28,418 nucleotides of DNA from JBCDGZ01 sp038750655 (GTDB taxonomy: Bacteria; Bacteroidota; Bacteroidia; Chitinophagales; Saprospiraceae), in the NCBI GenBank assembly GCA_038750655.1, contig JBCDGZ010000107.1:1-28418 (forward strand). Direction: 5' to 3'. Under the pieces are notes generated by a model. That model made no database searches. It saw only the letters and a list, made by a program, of their open reading frames with translations, and was not told the origin of the DNA. The position numbers and the translations under genes were made by a program. This document shows, piece by piece, positions 16,472 through 24,497 of this stretch; the stretch's first letter is position 1, and each line of letters opens with the position of its first letter.

Positions 16472-17029
16472 TTAGTTCCAGCTTACTCCATCAGGCATCT
16501 GAGCGATAACCGAGTAGGTATCCCCCTTATTTTGCATCACCTTTTTCCACAACAGTTGTGGTTTGGATTTGAATAGATAATTGGCATCCATATCAGCGGG
16601 GACCCAGGAGCCGTGCCGCATTTCTTGCTTCAGCTGATCAATAGACCAGCCGGAATAGCCGACGAAGAAACGGATATTCTCGGGGACGATCATCTTGGTG
16701 GTAATTAAGAATTTAAGCTTTTCAAAGTTACCGCCCCAATAAACGCCATTGACTACTTTTCGGCTATCATCCAGGATTTCTCCAACATTATGAATGTAGT
16801 GGATAGTATCCGTTTGGACGGGCCCTCCATAGTAAACGCTGCAATCGATGTCTGGAAAATCGGCAATGAGTTCGTTGATTTTCATGTCCAGCGACTTATT
16901 GAGAATGAAGCCCAGACTCCCTCCTTCTTCGTGTTCACAAAGTAAAACGACGGCCCTTTTGAAGTTAGGATCTTGCATAAAGGGCTCCGCTAGTAGTACT
17001 TTTCCTCTTTCTATGGAATTATTTAGCAT
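16472..17029 (-). CDS. yqgE: YqgE/AlgH family protein (DUF179)
   Basis: A conserved 185-residue cytosolic protein of unknown biochemical function. The family hallmarks are clear: GKVLLAEPFMQDPNFKRAVVLLCEHEEGG at the N-terminus without gaps, then GFILNK, VYYGGPVQ and FVGYSGWSIDQLKQEM. The length is the usual one. It leads a tight minus-strand run with the ABC-F gene (2-bp gap). A possible -7 box, TATTTTTC (17050 to 17043; 7 of 8), sits 13 nt before the ATG, so the leader, if any, is very short. Confidence 0.92.
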   Translation of the reverse strand: MLNNSIERGKVLLAEPFMQDPNFKRAVVLLCEHEEGGSLGFILNKSLDMKINELIADFPDIDCSVYYGGPVQTDTIHYIHNVGEILDDSRKVVNGVYWGGNFEKLKFLITTKMIVPENIRFFVGYSGWSIDQLKQEMRHGSWVPADMDANYLFKSKPQLLWKKVMQNKGDTYSVIAQMPDGVSWN

Positions 17030-17042
17030 TTTACAAAAATTA

Positions 17043-17050
17043 GAAAAATA
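17043..17050 (-). promoter_or_regulatory. Possible -7 box of yqgE
   Basis: TATTTTTC on the minus strand matches TAnnTTTG at 7 of 8 positions and lies 13 nt before the ATG. No -33 TTG at the usual spacing; weak. Confidence 0.3.
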
Positions 17051-17089
17051 CTCATACTTTTCAACTGGCCCGGCCTTTTTTTTGGTTAA

Positions 17090-17965
17090 TTATAACACCT
17101 CTGTAGCCAACTTGCGGTCGACACGACGGAAGAGACCGCGCAAGACTTTGCCCTCCCCACCGACTTCAAAGACCTGGTCGACGCCAGCGGCCAGCATGTT
17201 TTGCATCGTTTGGGTCCAGCGCACGGGGGCGGTCAGCTGCTCGATGAGATTGCCTTGAATGGCTGCGGGGCCTTGTTCTGCCTGAGCTGTCACATTCTGG
17301 TAAATGGGGCAGCGTGGGGCTTGGAAGGGGGTTTGGCGGATGGCGGCTTCCAGTTCGGCTTTGGCTGGAGCCATCAGCGGTGAATGGAAGGCCCCACCGA
17401 CGGCGAGGATGATGGCGCGGCGAGCACCGGCTTCTTTGAGTTGTTCGACCGCCGTTTCGATGCCTTTAACGGAGCCAGAGATAGCCAGCTGGCCGGGGCT
17501 ATTGTAATTGGCTGGAACAACGCCATCGATCTTGCTGCAGATGTCTTCGATGACCGCGTCGTCGAGTCCGACGATGGCTGCCATCGTACCGGGTTCTGCT
17601 TCGCAGGCTTTCTGCATGGCTTCGGCGCGCTGGCTCACCAACCGCAGCCCATCTTCGAAGTTCAGGGCACCGGCGGCGACCAGGGCGGAGAACTCTCCAA
17701 GGGAGTGGCCGGCTACTACATCGGGCTGGAAGGTCTCGCCGGCTAGTTTTGCCTTGATGGTTGAATGTAGAAAGATAGCAGGTTGGGTAACCCTGGTTTG
17801 CTTCAGCTCCTCGGCTGATCCTTCAAACATCGTATCCGTAATGCGAAATCCCAGGATTTCGTTGGCTTGATCAAATAAAGCTTTGGCTTCGGAATTGGAT
17901 TCGTACAAATCCTTCCCCATTCCCTCGAACTGGGCGCCTTGCCCCGGAAAGACATATGCCTTCAT
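17090..17965 (-). CDS. fabD: Malonyl-CoA:acyl carrier protein transacylase
   Basis: Loads malonyl groups onto acyl carrier protein for type II fatty acid synthesis in the cytosol. The 291-residue length is normal. The nucleophile motif GHSLGEFSAL contains Ser88, Arg113 is in QRAEAMQ, and the catalytic His194 is in AVGGAFHSPLM. The N-terminal FPGQGAQFEGMGKDL and the ANYNSPGQLAISG motif complete the family pattern. It lies 60 bp downstream of folE on the same strand without a TAnnTTTG box in the gap, so cotranscription is likely. No other fab genes are in the window. Confidence 0.95.
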   Translation of the reverse strand: MKAYVFPGQGAQFEGMGKDLYESNSEAKALFDQANEILGFRITDTMFEGSAEELKQTRVTQPAIFLHSTIKAKLAGETFQPDVVAGHSLGEFSALVAAGALNFEDGLRLVSQRAEAMQKACEAEPGTMAAIVGLDDAVIEDICSKIDGVVPANYNSPGQLAISGSVKGIETAVEQLKEAGARRAIILAVGGAFHSPLMAPAKAELEAAIRQTPFQAPRCPIYQNVTAQAEQGPAAIQGNLIEQLTAPVRWTQTMQNMLAAGVDQVFEVGGEGKVLRGLFRRVDRKLATEVL

Positions 17966-18025
17966 AGTTTGTTTGTTTAGTTGGTGTATCTCGTCTGCCC
18001 CGACGTTTCTCTTGTCGAAGCCTTG

Positions 18026-18628
18026 TTAATGCAATTTCTGCCCGAGTAGATTCAGGAACTCGTTCCGAGTTTCTACCTTTTTAAATTCGCCAGTGAAGGC
18101 CGATGTAGTGGTCACCGAATTTTGCTTCTGCACCCCTCTCATCATCATGCACAAGTGCTGTGCCTCGATAACAACTGCAACGCCATGAGGCTCCATCGTG
18201 TCTTGAATACAGTGCAGAATCTGGTCCGTCAGGCGCTCCTGCACCTGGAGCCTACGCGCGAAGACATCAATGATGCGAGGAATCTTACTCAATCCTACAA
18301 TCTGTCCGTTGGGAATGTAGGCGACGTGCGCTTTACCAAAAAAAGGCAACATATGGTGTTCGCAAAGCGAGTACAGCTCGATGTTCTTTACGATGACCAT
18401 TTCACTGTATTCCTCCTTAAACATCGCAGAACGCAGGATTTCATTAGCATCGAGATCATATCCTTGCGTCAAAAACTGCATGGCTTTTGCTGCCCGCTCC
18501 GGCGTTTTGAGCAACCCCTCTCGTTCGGGGTCTTCTCCTACTTTTTCAATAATTGAGGTGTAATCTGTAATAATCTTTTTAGTGACAGCAGGGTCGTAAG
18601 ACTCAATTTTTTCGTAAGTCATTATCAA
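18026..18628 (-). CDS. folE: GTP cyclohydrolase I
   Basis: Converts GTP to dihydroneopterin triphosphate, the first step for folate, queuosine or tetrahydrobiopterin. The 200 residues contain the zinc ligands Cys89 and His92 (LCEHHMLPF) and Cys160 (HLCMMMRGV), plus the conserved GKAHVAYIPNGQIVGLSK and RRLQVQERLT. The start may be ATG 18628 or ATG 18622 (MTYEKIE); both fit. It begins 30 bp after the queD stop, and the two enzymes catalyse successive steps, which supports an operon. Confidence 0.95.
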   Translation of the reverse strand: MIMTYEKIESYDPAVTKKIITDYTSIIEKVGEDPEREGLLKTPERAAKAMQFLTQGYDLDANEILRSAMFKEEYSEMVIVKNIELYSLCEHHMLPFFGKAHVAYIPNGQIVGLSKIPRIIDVFARRLQVQERLTDQILHCIQDTMEPHGVAVVIEAQHLCMMMRGVQKQNSVTTTSAFTGEFKKVETRNEFLNLLGQKLH

Positions 18629-18658
18629 TTTTTGGCTTGAAGAAATAGAGACTAGTAA

Positions 18659-19078
18659 TTATTCTCCAAAGTATTCAGCAAAAATGTTTTCGGTTTCCTG
18701 CAACTTGATGCTGTGCAACTCACACCCTCTTTCACGAATATGCGGTTCTAGCTCCTTCCAAAAAAGGATCACCATATTTTCGGTGGTAGGCTGCATACCA
18801 TCAGGGACAAATTCCACATCGAGGTTGAGATTGCAGTGATCAACCCTTTCGATGATAATATCCTTGATTAGTTTGCTGAGTTTTTTCGCATCAATTACAA
18901 AGCCCGTGACGGGATCAGGTTGGCCTTTTACCGTGATAAACAGGTCGTAATTGTGGCCGTGCCAATTCTTGTTTGCACACTTTCCAAAGGTTTGGATGTT
19001 TTTTTCATCACTCCATTCCTTCACCCAAAGCTTATGTGCTGCATTAAACCGTTCTCGTCTCGTCAGATAAACCATCAC
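18659..19078 (-). CDS. queD: 6-pyruvoyl-tetrahydropterin synthase/6-carboxytetrahydropterin synthase (QueD family)
   Basis: Acts on dihydroneopterin triphosphate, the FolE product, and is the first gene of the queD-folE-fabD run. The 139 residues show the zinc triad His15 (FNAAH), His40 and His42 (WHGHNY), with the catalytic Cys34 in GKCANKNWHGH. The later catalytic pair appears in RVDHCNLN and the pterin anchor Glu in QETENIFAEYFGE. Whether the product feeds queuosine (QueD) or a pterin cofactor (PTPS) cannot be told: queC and queE are not in the window. ATG 19078 or 19075 may be used. A perfect -7 box lies upstream. Confidence 0.9.
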   Translation of the reverse strand: MMVYLTRRERFNAAHKLWVKEWSDEKNIQTFGKCANKNWHGHNYDLFITVKGQPDPVTGFVIDAKKLSKLIKDIIIERVDHCNLNLDVEFVPDGMQPTTENMVILFWKELEPHIRERGCELHSIKLQETENIFAEYFGE

Positions 19079-19105
19079 CTTGAATTATTGTTCAGTTACT
19101 GGCCG

Positions 19106-19113
19106 CAAAAGTA
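19106..19113 (-). promoter_or_regulatory. -7 promoter box of the queD-folE-fabD run
   Basis: TACTTTTG on the minus strand is a perfect TAnnTTTG match, 27 nt before the ATG at 19078. A TTG (19139-19137) lies 23 bp upstream, slightly farther than usual for a -33 element. Confidence 0.55.
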
Positions 19114-19260
19114 CGATTTATTCCGTTTATTTTTTCCAATCAGATGTCCCTAATTCAATTTAGATTTATGGGAGAAGAATGGATTCATCGCAGTGCGCCT
19201 TTGTTTCATCTAAATAATTACTATCTTCCGATTATTCCCACAAATATTGAGGGTGTTGTT

Positions 19261-19268
19261 TACTTTTG
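19261..19268 (+). promoter_or_regulatory. -7 promoter box of the sensor kinase gene, close to the start codon
   Basis: TACTTTTG is a perfect TAnnTTTG match, with only 9 nt between it and the ATG at 19278. The transcript should have almost no leader. No -33 TTG was seen at about 20 bp. Confidence 0.5.
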
Positions 19269-19277
19269 TGTAAGCGT

Positions 19278-20333
19278 ATGGATGCAGCTATAAGACGAAC
19301 CATCAGAGCCAGAATCTACGATTTCTTTACTACCAGAATAGTATACCATACCCTGTTCTGGGCGGCAATGCTGCTTACCCTGATCATGCTGGACGGCAGC
19401 AGCAAGGGCATGACCTTCAAGATCGTCCGCGAGAGCCTCAACATTGGCTTTTATGGCGTTGTTGTCTATTTCAATCTCTTCTACTTGATTCCCAACTATT
19501 TGAGTGAGAAAAAATTCCTACTTTACTGCGTCCTGCTGATCATCTCGGTCATCTTAATTACTCCGATCAAGATATTCGTATTCTACGTGCTCTTTAAATC
19601 CTTTGGGGAAGAATTGAATATATTGAGGGCTGATCAATACTGGTATTTCTTGGCCTCTTTTCTAATCGTAGGCTCTTCAACCGTCTTTAAGATCATCTCT
19701 GATTGGGTGCGCTACCAGCGAGATCGTAAGGATTTACAGACCCAAACGATGCAATCCGAGCTGAAATTCCTCAAGTCGCAGATCAACCCGCACTTTCTCT
19801 TCAACACGCTCAATAACCTCTACGCCCTGACCCTGAAAAAGTCAGATAAAGCTCCTGAGATTGTGATCAAGCTATCGGAGATGATGCGCTATATGCTCTA
19901 CGAATGCAACGAAAAACGGGTGCTACTGAACAAGGAAGTCAACTACATTCGCAATTATTTGGACTTAGAGCGCCTGCGACAAGGGAAGAACGTGGAAATC
20001 AATTTTGAGGTAAGCGGCCAGGTCACTACGCAAAAAATTGCTCCGCTGATGTTCATTCCTTTTCTGGAAAACAGCTTTAAACATGGCCTGAATAACCAAA
20101 TCTCACATGGCTTTGTTAATATATTCCTGGAAGTGGCTGATCAGCAAGTGAGAATGTATATTGAAAACAGCAAACCCGATACCCTACCCCAACAAAGCCA
20201 CAAGCGAAGTGGAGGAATCGGGCTGGTCAATGTCCGCCGAAGATTGAACTTATTATACCCCAATCAACACGAGCTGACGATTAAAGATAACCCTAAAACG
20301 TATGGTGTACAGCTGGAAATTGAACTGGATTGA
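19278..20333 (+). CDS. LytS/YehU-type membrane sensor histidine kinase
   Basis: A 351-residue inner-membrane kinase. Four hydrophobic segments occupy roughly residues 20-140 (for example HTLFWAAMLLTLIML and FLLYCVLLIISVILITP), with no periplasmic sensor domain of note. The kinase part is of the His_kinase family used by LytS: LKSQINPHFLFNTLNNLYAL with phospho-acceptor His172, the ATP-binding N box FLENSFKHG, and GGIGLVNVRRRLNLLYP. It pairs with the LytTR response regulator 63 bp downstream. ATG 19278 is chosen because the TTG at 19266 lies within the -7 box. The stimulus is unknown. Confidence 0.93.
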   Translation: MDAAIRRTIRARIYDFFTTRIVYHTLFWAAMLLTLIMLDGSSKGMTFKIVRESLNIGFYGVVVYFNLFYLIPNYLSEKKFLLYCVLLIISVILITPIKIFVFYVLFKSFGEELNILRADQYWYFLASFLIVGSSTVFKIISDWVRYQRDRKDLQTQTMQSELKFLKSQINPHFLFNTLNNLYALTLKKSDKAPEIVIKLSEMMRYMLYECNEKRVLLNKEVNYIRNYLDLERLRQGKNVEINFEVSGQVTTQKIAPLMFIPFLENSFKHGLNNQISHGFVNIFLEVADQQVRMYIENSKPDTLPQQSHKRSGGIGLVNVRRRLNLLYPNQHELTIKDNPKTYGVQLEIELD

Positions 20334-20396
20334 ACACAATAAGAATAGATTATTAATTTTTTGGCCTTATATTTATCTGACTCAAAACGCTAACCT

Positions 20397-21128
20397 ATGA
20401 TTAACGCGATCATTGTTGATGATGAACCTCTAGCACTGGATGTGTTGGAAACCTATATCGAAAAAATACCAGAATTGAATCTGGTTCAACGTTGTAATAA
20501 TGCCCTCGAAGCCAATGAGGCCCTAAAAAGTAATGATATTGATCTGATGTTCCTGGACATCCAAATGCCTCAACTCACTGGCGTCGATTTCCTCAAAACC
20601 CTCACCAAGCCACCATTAGTGATCTTCACTACGGCCTATGCCAACTACGCTATCGAAGGTTTCGAACTCAACGCTATCGATTATCTGCTAAAGCCCATCT
20701 CGCTGGAACGCTTTATGAAAGCCGTCAATAAGGCCGTGGAGCAAATTGAATTGCAACGCAAAGACAGTCCCGTTGCTCCGGCCGCCGAAGAGGAAAGTGC
20801 TGACTTTATCTTCGTTAAAGCCGACAAGAAGCTGGTGAAGGTCAAATACGAAGACATCATCTACATCGAAGGGCTGAAAGACTATGTCATTATCCGCCTG
20901 GAAGTGGGTCGCGTGATTACACTGCAGACGATGAAGAGTCTGGAAGATAAGCTCCCCTCGCAGCTTTTCAAGCGCATCCACCGCTCTTATATCGTGGGTA
21001 TTGACAAGATCAATGCGATTGTCGGTAATATGGTAGAAATTGTTGAAAAGAATCAAACCAAGCATCTCCCTATCGGTAAGAACTATCGCGAGGAATTGCT
21101 GTCGATTATCAATCGCAATAGGCTCTGA
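20397..21128 (+). CDS. LytR/AlgR-type response regulator (REC + LytTR)
   Basis: A 243-residue cytosolic transcription factor, the partner of the kinase upstream. The receiver domain has the acidic pocket Asp8/Asp9 (IVDDEP), phospho-acceptor Asp54 (MFLDIQMP) and a conserved Lys in LLKPI near residue 98. An acidic linker (PAAEEESADF) leads to the LytTR DNA-binding domain (about 135-243), with YIEGLKDYVIIRL and FKRIHRSYIVGIDKI, the family's typical strands. The preceding 63-bp gap holds TATATTTA (20368-20375; 7 of 8 for the -7 box), so the gene may have its own start as well as readthrough. Its DNA targets are not evident in the window. Confidence 0.95.
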   Translation: MINAIIVDDEPLALDVLETYIEKIPELNLVQRCNNALEANEALKSNDIDLMFLDIQMPQLTGVDFLKTLTKPPLVIFTTAYANYAIEGFELNAIDYLLKPISLERFMKAVNKAVEQIELQRKDSPVAPAAEEESADFIFVKADKKLVKVKYEDIIYIEGLKDYVIIRLEVGRVITLQTMKSLEDKLPSQLFKRIHRSYIVGIDKINAIVGNMVEIVEKNQTKHLPIGKNYREELLSIINRNRL

Positions 21129-21133
21129 GCAGG

Positions 21134-21994
21134 GTGACTCCTTCCCTCCTCCAACAATGTGAGCAACTGCTGGGCTGCAAAATTTCCGGCGTCCAGGCCA
21201 TCCACGGTGGAGACATCAATGAGGCTCGACTCTTGGAAACTACTCAAGGCCCTGTTTTCCTTAAGTTTAATGATGGTCTGCAAGCTAAGGACCTTTTGGC
21301 GGCGGAGGCCCAGAGCCGGCGCCGCATCGCCGAAGCCGACTGCATCGCCACACCAACGATCTTGGGGCTAGGGCAGCAAGGGGACACGGCGCTGTTATTG
21401 CTGTCATTTATACGTACAGCGCGCCCCGGCGTCCCCGCTTGGGAGCAATTTGGCCGGGCCCTAGCAGCTTTACATCGAATAACGCAGCCCACTTTCGGTC
21501 TGGACCACGATAATTTCATCGGTAGCCTGCCGCAGGCCAACGGGGCTTGTGTCTCTTGGGCGGCCTTTTACCGGCAGCGGCGGCTGGCCCCACAGCTAGC
21601 GATGGCGATGGAGCGGGGCTTGCTGGATTGGCAGGATGCCGCTCAATTTGAGCGGCTTTATGGGCGGCTGGATGAGCTTTGCCCGGTGGAGCCGCCGGCG
21701 CTGATCCACGGTGATCTCTGGTCGGGCAATTCCCTCATCGACGAGCAGCAGCAGGCGGTCCTCATCGACCCCTGCGTCAGCTACGCCCACCGCGAGATGG
21801 ACCTGGCGATGTCCAGGCTCTTCGGCGGCTTTGCTCCCTCCTTCTACGCTGCCTATCAAGAGACCTATCCCTTGGCCCCCGGCTTTGAGGATCGCTTAGA
21901 GCTGTATCAACTCTATTATTTACTGGCGCACGTCAATTTGTTTGGCTGGAGTTATGTGGGGGCGGTGAAGCGGGTTTTGGGGCGGTATGTTTAA
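21134..21994 (+). CDS. Fructosamine kinase family protein
   Basis: A cytosolic 286-residue kinase with the aminoglycoside-phosphotransferase fold. By family it phosphorylates sugar amines formed on protein lysines (ribulosamines/erythrulosamines) and thereby promotes deglycation. Motifs visible are the N-terminal GGDINEAR (ATP loop), VFLKFN (Lys for ATP), catalytic LIHGDLWSGNSL, and the metal-binding LIDPCVSYAHREMDLAMSRLFGGF. The gene begins with GTG 21134, five bases after the response-regulator stop; no upstream ATG is in frame, and the translated start PSLLQQCEQLLG fits the family. It is GC-rich, unlike the two-component genes. Linkage to the two-component pair may be only by readthrough. 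Confidence 0.9.
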   Translation: MTPSLLQQCEQLLGCKISGVQAIHGGDINEARLLETTQGPVFLKFNDGLQAKDLLAAEAQSRRRIAEADCIATPTILGLGQQGDTALLLLSFIRTARPGVPAWEQFGRALAALHRITQPTFGLDHDNFIGSLPQANGACVSWAAFYRQRRLAPQLAMAMERGLLDWQDAAQFERLYGRLDELCPVEPPALIHGDLWSGNSLIDEQQQAVLIDPCVSYAHREMDLAMSRLFGGFAPSFYAAYQETYPLAPGFEDRLELYQLYYLLAHVNLFGWSYVGAVKRVLGRYV

Positions 21995-22268
21995 TGTGGC
22001 ATAGCCATCCCTTCGGGGCCTTTGTATTGTCGGTGGACGGTGGAACACCTGCGGTGTTTCGGGTAGACGGTAGACGGTTTAGGACGGTTATTGGCACCTG
22101 CGGTGCTGTTGTGGATAAGGTGATGGCTTTATCATCTCTTCGGGACTTGTAGCAATTACGATAAATACAGACTCCGACAGCAAATATCACTAAGCCAGAT
22201 TCACGGCTGAAGAAAACCGTCAACCGTCAACCAAAGCGCCAAAGGCGCCAACCCTGCCGGCCGGCAGG
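21995..22268. repeat. Intergenic cluster of short palindromes (BIME-like)
   Basis: This gene-free stretch holds at least six small inverted repeats: TGGC-ATA-GCCA (21997-22007), AACACC-TGC-GGTGTT (22044-22058), GCACC-TGC-GGTGC (22094-22106), GCGCC-AAA-GGCGC (22236-22248), and the 16-bp palindrome CCTGCCGGCCGGCAGG (22253-22268). Two related units, CATCCCTTCGGGGC and CATCTCTTCGGGAC, also occur (near 22007 and 22133). GGTAGACGGTAGACGG (22062-22077) is an inverted, 14-of-16 match to CCGTCAACCGTCAACC (22217-22232). No coding sequence was seen. The set resembles mosaic intergenic repeat elements. Confidence 0.6.
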
Positions 22269-22296
22269 CGGGCATCCACCCCATTGCCAAAGGCAC

Positions 22297-22326
22297 AAAA
22301 AAAGGGTACAGCTCTCGACTGCACCC
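22297..22326 (-). terminator. Minus-strand Rho-independent terminator without an annotated gene
   Basis: Read on the minus strand, GGGTGCAG (22326-22319) and CTGTACCC (22311-22304) form a hairpin around a GC-rich loop, followed by seven T (22303-22297). No minus-strand gene ends here; the neighbours on both sides are on the plus strand. The gap 22327-22495 shows no other feature. Confidence 0.55.
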
Positions 22327-22495
22327 TAAATATCTAACAAACAAAACCAACTAAAAACCAAATAAAATTCTTATGTAAGTACTGGAAAAACGATACAGAT
22401 CGAAAAATGCTGTTTCATTAAGAAAACTTTAACAAGTTCTTTAATATTGAAGACTTCCAAACTTCCGGCTAAATCCTTAAATGTGTGGCTAAAAG

Positions 22496-22526
22496 TTGGT
22501 ATGGCGGAAAAATTTGTCCATTTTTG
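22496..22526 (+). promoter_or_regulatory. Candidate promoter of the DEAD-box helicase
   Basis: TTG (22496-22498), 20 bp, then CATTTTTG (22519-22526; 7 of 8 to TAnnTTTG). Predicted transcription start is near 22532, giving a leader of about 25 nt before the TTG codon at 22557. Confidence 0.4.
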
Positions 22527-22556
22527 TGATTCATTTTAGCAAAATTATCTGTCACC

Positions 22557-23846
22557 TTGTCATTTAGTATATTTGATTTCCACCCCAACCTGAACGAAGC
22601 ATTGGATATGATGGGCTTTGAAAAGCCTACCCCTATCCAAGAGCAGGCTATTCCTATCATTCTGGAAGATCATGATTTGATTGCCTGTGCGCAAACGGGT
22701 ACGGGGAAAACAGCAGCTTTTCTGCTGCCGATCCTCAATAAATTGGCCAAGACGCCTTCGCAGAACGGGAAGGTAAATACGGTGATCATTGCTCCCACAC
22801 GAGAGCTGGCGATGCAGATCGATCAGCAGGTGGAAGGGTTTGGTTATTTCGTAGGGGCCAGCTCGCTGCCAGTATACGGTGGAGGCAGTGGAACGTCCTG
22901 GGATCAGCAAAAAAAGGCCTTGACCCAAGGGGCAGACATTATCGTGGCGACACCGGGTCGATTGATTGCGCATATCCAACTGGGCTATGTGGATTTTAAG
23001 CATGTAGAACACTTCATTCTCGACGAGGCGGACCGGATGCTGGATATGGGCTTCTACGATGATATTATGACCATTGTGAAGCAATTGCCCAAGGAAAGGC
23101 AAAACCTGATGTTTTCGGCGACCATGCCGGATAAGATTCGCAAGCTGGCCCGAAGTATCCTCCAGGAGCCCCAGCAGATCAATATTGCCATCTCCAAGCC
23201 TGCGGCGGGGGTATTACAAGGCGCCTATCTGGCCTATGAAAGCCAGAAGATCCCGCTGATTCAATCCTTGCTGACGGGCAAGAAAAATTATCCCAGTGTT
23301 ATCATATTTGCTTCTACACGTAAGATTGTTAAGGAAATTGCGGATGCTTTGAAGCGCAAGAAGTTTGCGGCAGCGGTTATTTCTTCCGATTTGGAGCAAA
23401 AGGAGCGAGAGGCCGCTTTGCTGGACTTCAAAAATCGCAAAACGCAGATTCTGGTAGCCACTGACATCCTCGCCCGAGGTATAGACATCAAAGAAATCAG
23501 TTTGATCATCAACTACGATGTTCCGGGCGATGCGGAGGATTATGTCCATCGCGTAGGGCGTACCGCTCGTGCGGATTCGACCGGGGTAGCCCTTACCTTC
23601 ATCTCTGATAAAGACCAACACCGCTTCCATTCCATTGAAACCTTGATTGAGCAGGAGGTGATGAAAATTCCTTTGCCGGCGGATTTGGGCGAGGGGCCGA
23701 AGTACGAGCCGGGGAAACGGCGCGGTGGTGGCGGTTACCGCCGAGGACGCGGCGGCGGCGGCCGGGGCCGAGGGCGTGGCCAAGGACGCGGGCGCGGCGG
23801 CTCTTCTCGCAAGGGCGGTGGCCCCAGAAGGAATAAAAAGAAATAG
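22557..23846 (+). CDS. DEAD-box RNA helicase with RG-rich tail (RhlE-like)
   Basis: An ATP-dependent RNA-unwinding enzyme of 429 residues, probably in ribosome assembly or RNA turnover. All core motifs are visible: Q motif GFEKPTPIQEQ, I AQTGTGKT (45-52), Ia PTRELA, Ib TPGR, II DEAD (ILDEADRMLDMG), III SAT, V ARGID and VI HRVGRTARA. From about residue 385 the tail is almost only Arg, Gly and Lys (GGGGYRRGRGGGG and similar), an RNA-binding RGG-like extension typical of RhlE proteins. The start is TTG 22557: upstream an in-frame stop lies at 22527-22529 with no ATG between, and the Q-motif upstream Phe requires a start this far out. It converges with the reductase gene 11 bp away. Confidence 0.93.
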   Translation: MSFSIFDFHPNLNEALDMMGFEKPTPIQEQAIPIILEDHDLIACAQTGTGKTAAFLLPILNKLAKTPSQNGKVNTVIIAPTRELAMQIDQQVEGFGYFVGASSLPVYGGGSGTSWDQQKKALTQGADIIVATPGRLIAHIQLGYVDFKHVEHFILDEADRMLDMGFYDDIMTIVKQLPKERQNLMFSATMPDKIRKLARSILQEPQQINIAISKPAAGVLQGAYLAYESQKIPLIQSLLTGKKNYPSVIIFASTRKIVKEIADALKRKKFAAAVISSDLEQKEREAALLDFKNRKTQILVATDILARGIDIKEISLIINYDVPGDAEDYVHRVGRTARADSTGVALTFISDKDQHRFHSIETLIEQEVMKIPLPADLGEGPKYEPGKRRGGGGYRRGRGGGGRGRGRGQGRGRGGSSRKGGGPRRNKKK

Positions 23847-23857
23847 GTCTTCTCTTC

Positions 23858-24391
23858 TTATTTAATCGGATCGAAGCTCATAATCTGAATACCATCCTCG
23901 TACTGCTTTGATTCGGTACACTTCCATTTTATTGCTGTTTTAGAGTCTCCGAAGAGGGGTACGCCTGCGCCGAGGAGGACGGGGTTGAGCTTGAGTTTGA
24001 GCTGGTCGACCAGTCCGTGGTCCAGCAGCCAGCCGGCGAAGGCCCCGCCGCCGCAAAGGTAGATGTCGGTATCGGCCTGGGCTTTGATGGCCTGGACGCG
24101 TTCGATGCTCAGGGGCTCGGGATGCACTTGCTCGTGGGGATTATCGAACTTTAGGGTTTTGGAGAAAATGTGGTGTTGCATGTGTGGGTAGGCGGGTTGG
24201 CCGGGCTGTAGGCCGTATTGATAGCCGAATTCGTAGGTGCGGCGGCCCATGATGGTGGTACGAAAGGCATTTAGGTCTGCGCGGTATTGATCAACGCCGG
24301 GACCTTGGAATACGAAATGACTAATGTCGTCATTCGGTCCTGCAATGAAGCCATCCAGCGAAGAAGCAACGTAATAGACGATTTTTTTCAT
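23858..24391 (-). CDS. Dihydrofolate reductase-like/RibD C-terminal-domain protein
   Basis: A 177-residue cytosolic NAD(P)H-dependent reductase of the YyaP/RibD-C group; substrates of the stand-alone members are mostly unknown. The start MKKIVYYVASSLDGFIAGPND is the family's first strand and substrate-binding loop. TIMGRRTYEFG is the nucleotide-binding helix region, DIYLCGGGAFAGWLLDHGLVDQLKLKLNPVLLGAGVPLF the conserved C-terminal core. ATG 24391 is used. It lies 107 bp downstream of the large secreted protein gene, from which a terminator separates it, so it is probably a separate unit. Confidence 0.9.
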   Translation of the reverse strand: MKKIVYYVASSLDGFIAGPNDDISHFVFQGPGVDQYRADLNAFRTTIMGRRTYEFGYQYGLQPGQPAYPHMQHHIFSKTLKFDNPHEQVHPEPLSIERVQAIKAQADTDIYLCGGGAFAGWLLDHGLVDQLKLKLNPVLLGAGVPLFGDSKTAIKWKCTESKQYEDGIQIMSFDPIK

Positions 24392-24416
24392 ATCTCGATA
24401 ATTGGGGAGTAAAGCG

Positions 24417-24447
24417 AAAAAAAAAGTCGCATCTTACGATACGACTT
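24417..24447 (-). terminator. Rho-independent terminator of the secreted dockerin-like protein gene
   Basis: On the minus strand, AAGTCG (24447-24442) and CGACTT (24429-24424) pair, extended by a further three base pairs after one mismatch around a TTAC-type loop. A run of nine T follows (24425-24417). It lies about 50 bp after the stop at 24498. Confidence 0.75.
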
Positions 24448-24497
24448 ACTGACAAATTATATAAATCCTATGAACATATCCCGTACCTGGGGAGCGC

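Noticed and set aside
15891..16475. 194-codon open frame on the plus strand across the ABC-F gene
   Set aside because: Antisense to both Walker motifs of a certain gene; no recognisable protein features.
21995..22330. CRISPR array
   Set aside because: The repeated units are short palindromes of different sequence with no regular spacing or identical repeats, and no cas genes are in the window.
22568..22575. TATATTTG as a promoter for the helicase
   Set aside because: A perfect -7 match, but it lies inside the coding region after the TTG start; using a later ATG would remove the upstream part of the Q motif.
23214..23783. 189-codon minus-strand frame across the helicase
   Set aside because: Antisense shadow of conserved DEAD-box motifs V and VI; no promoter or ribosome-binding site.
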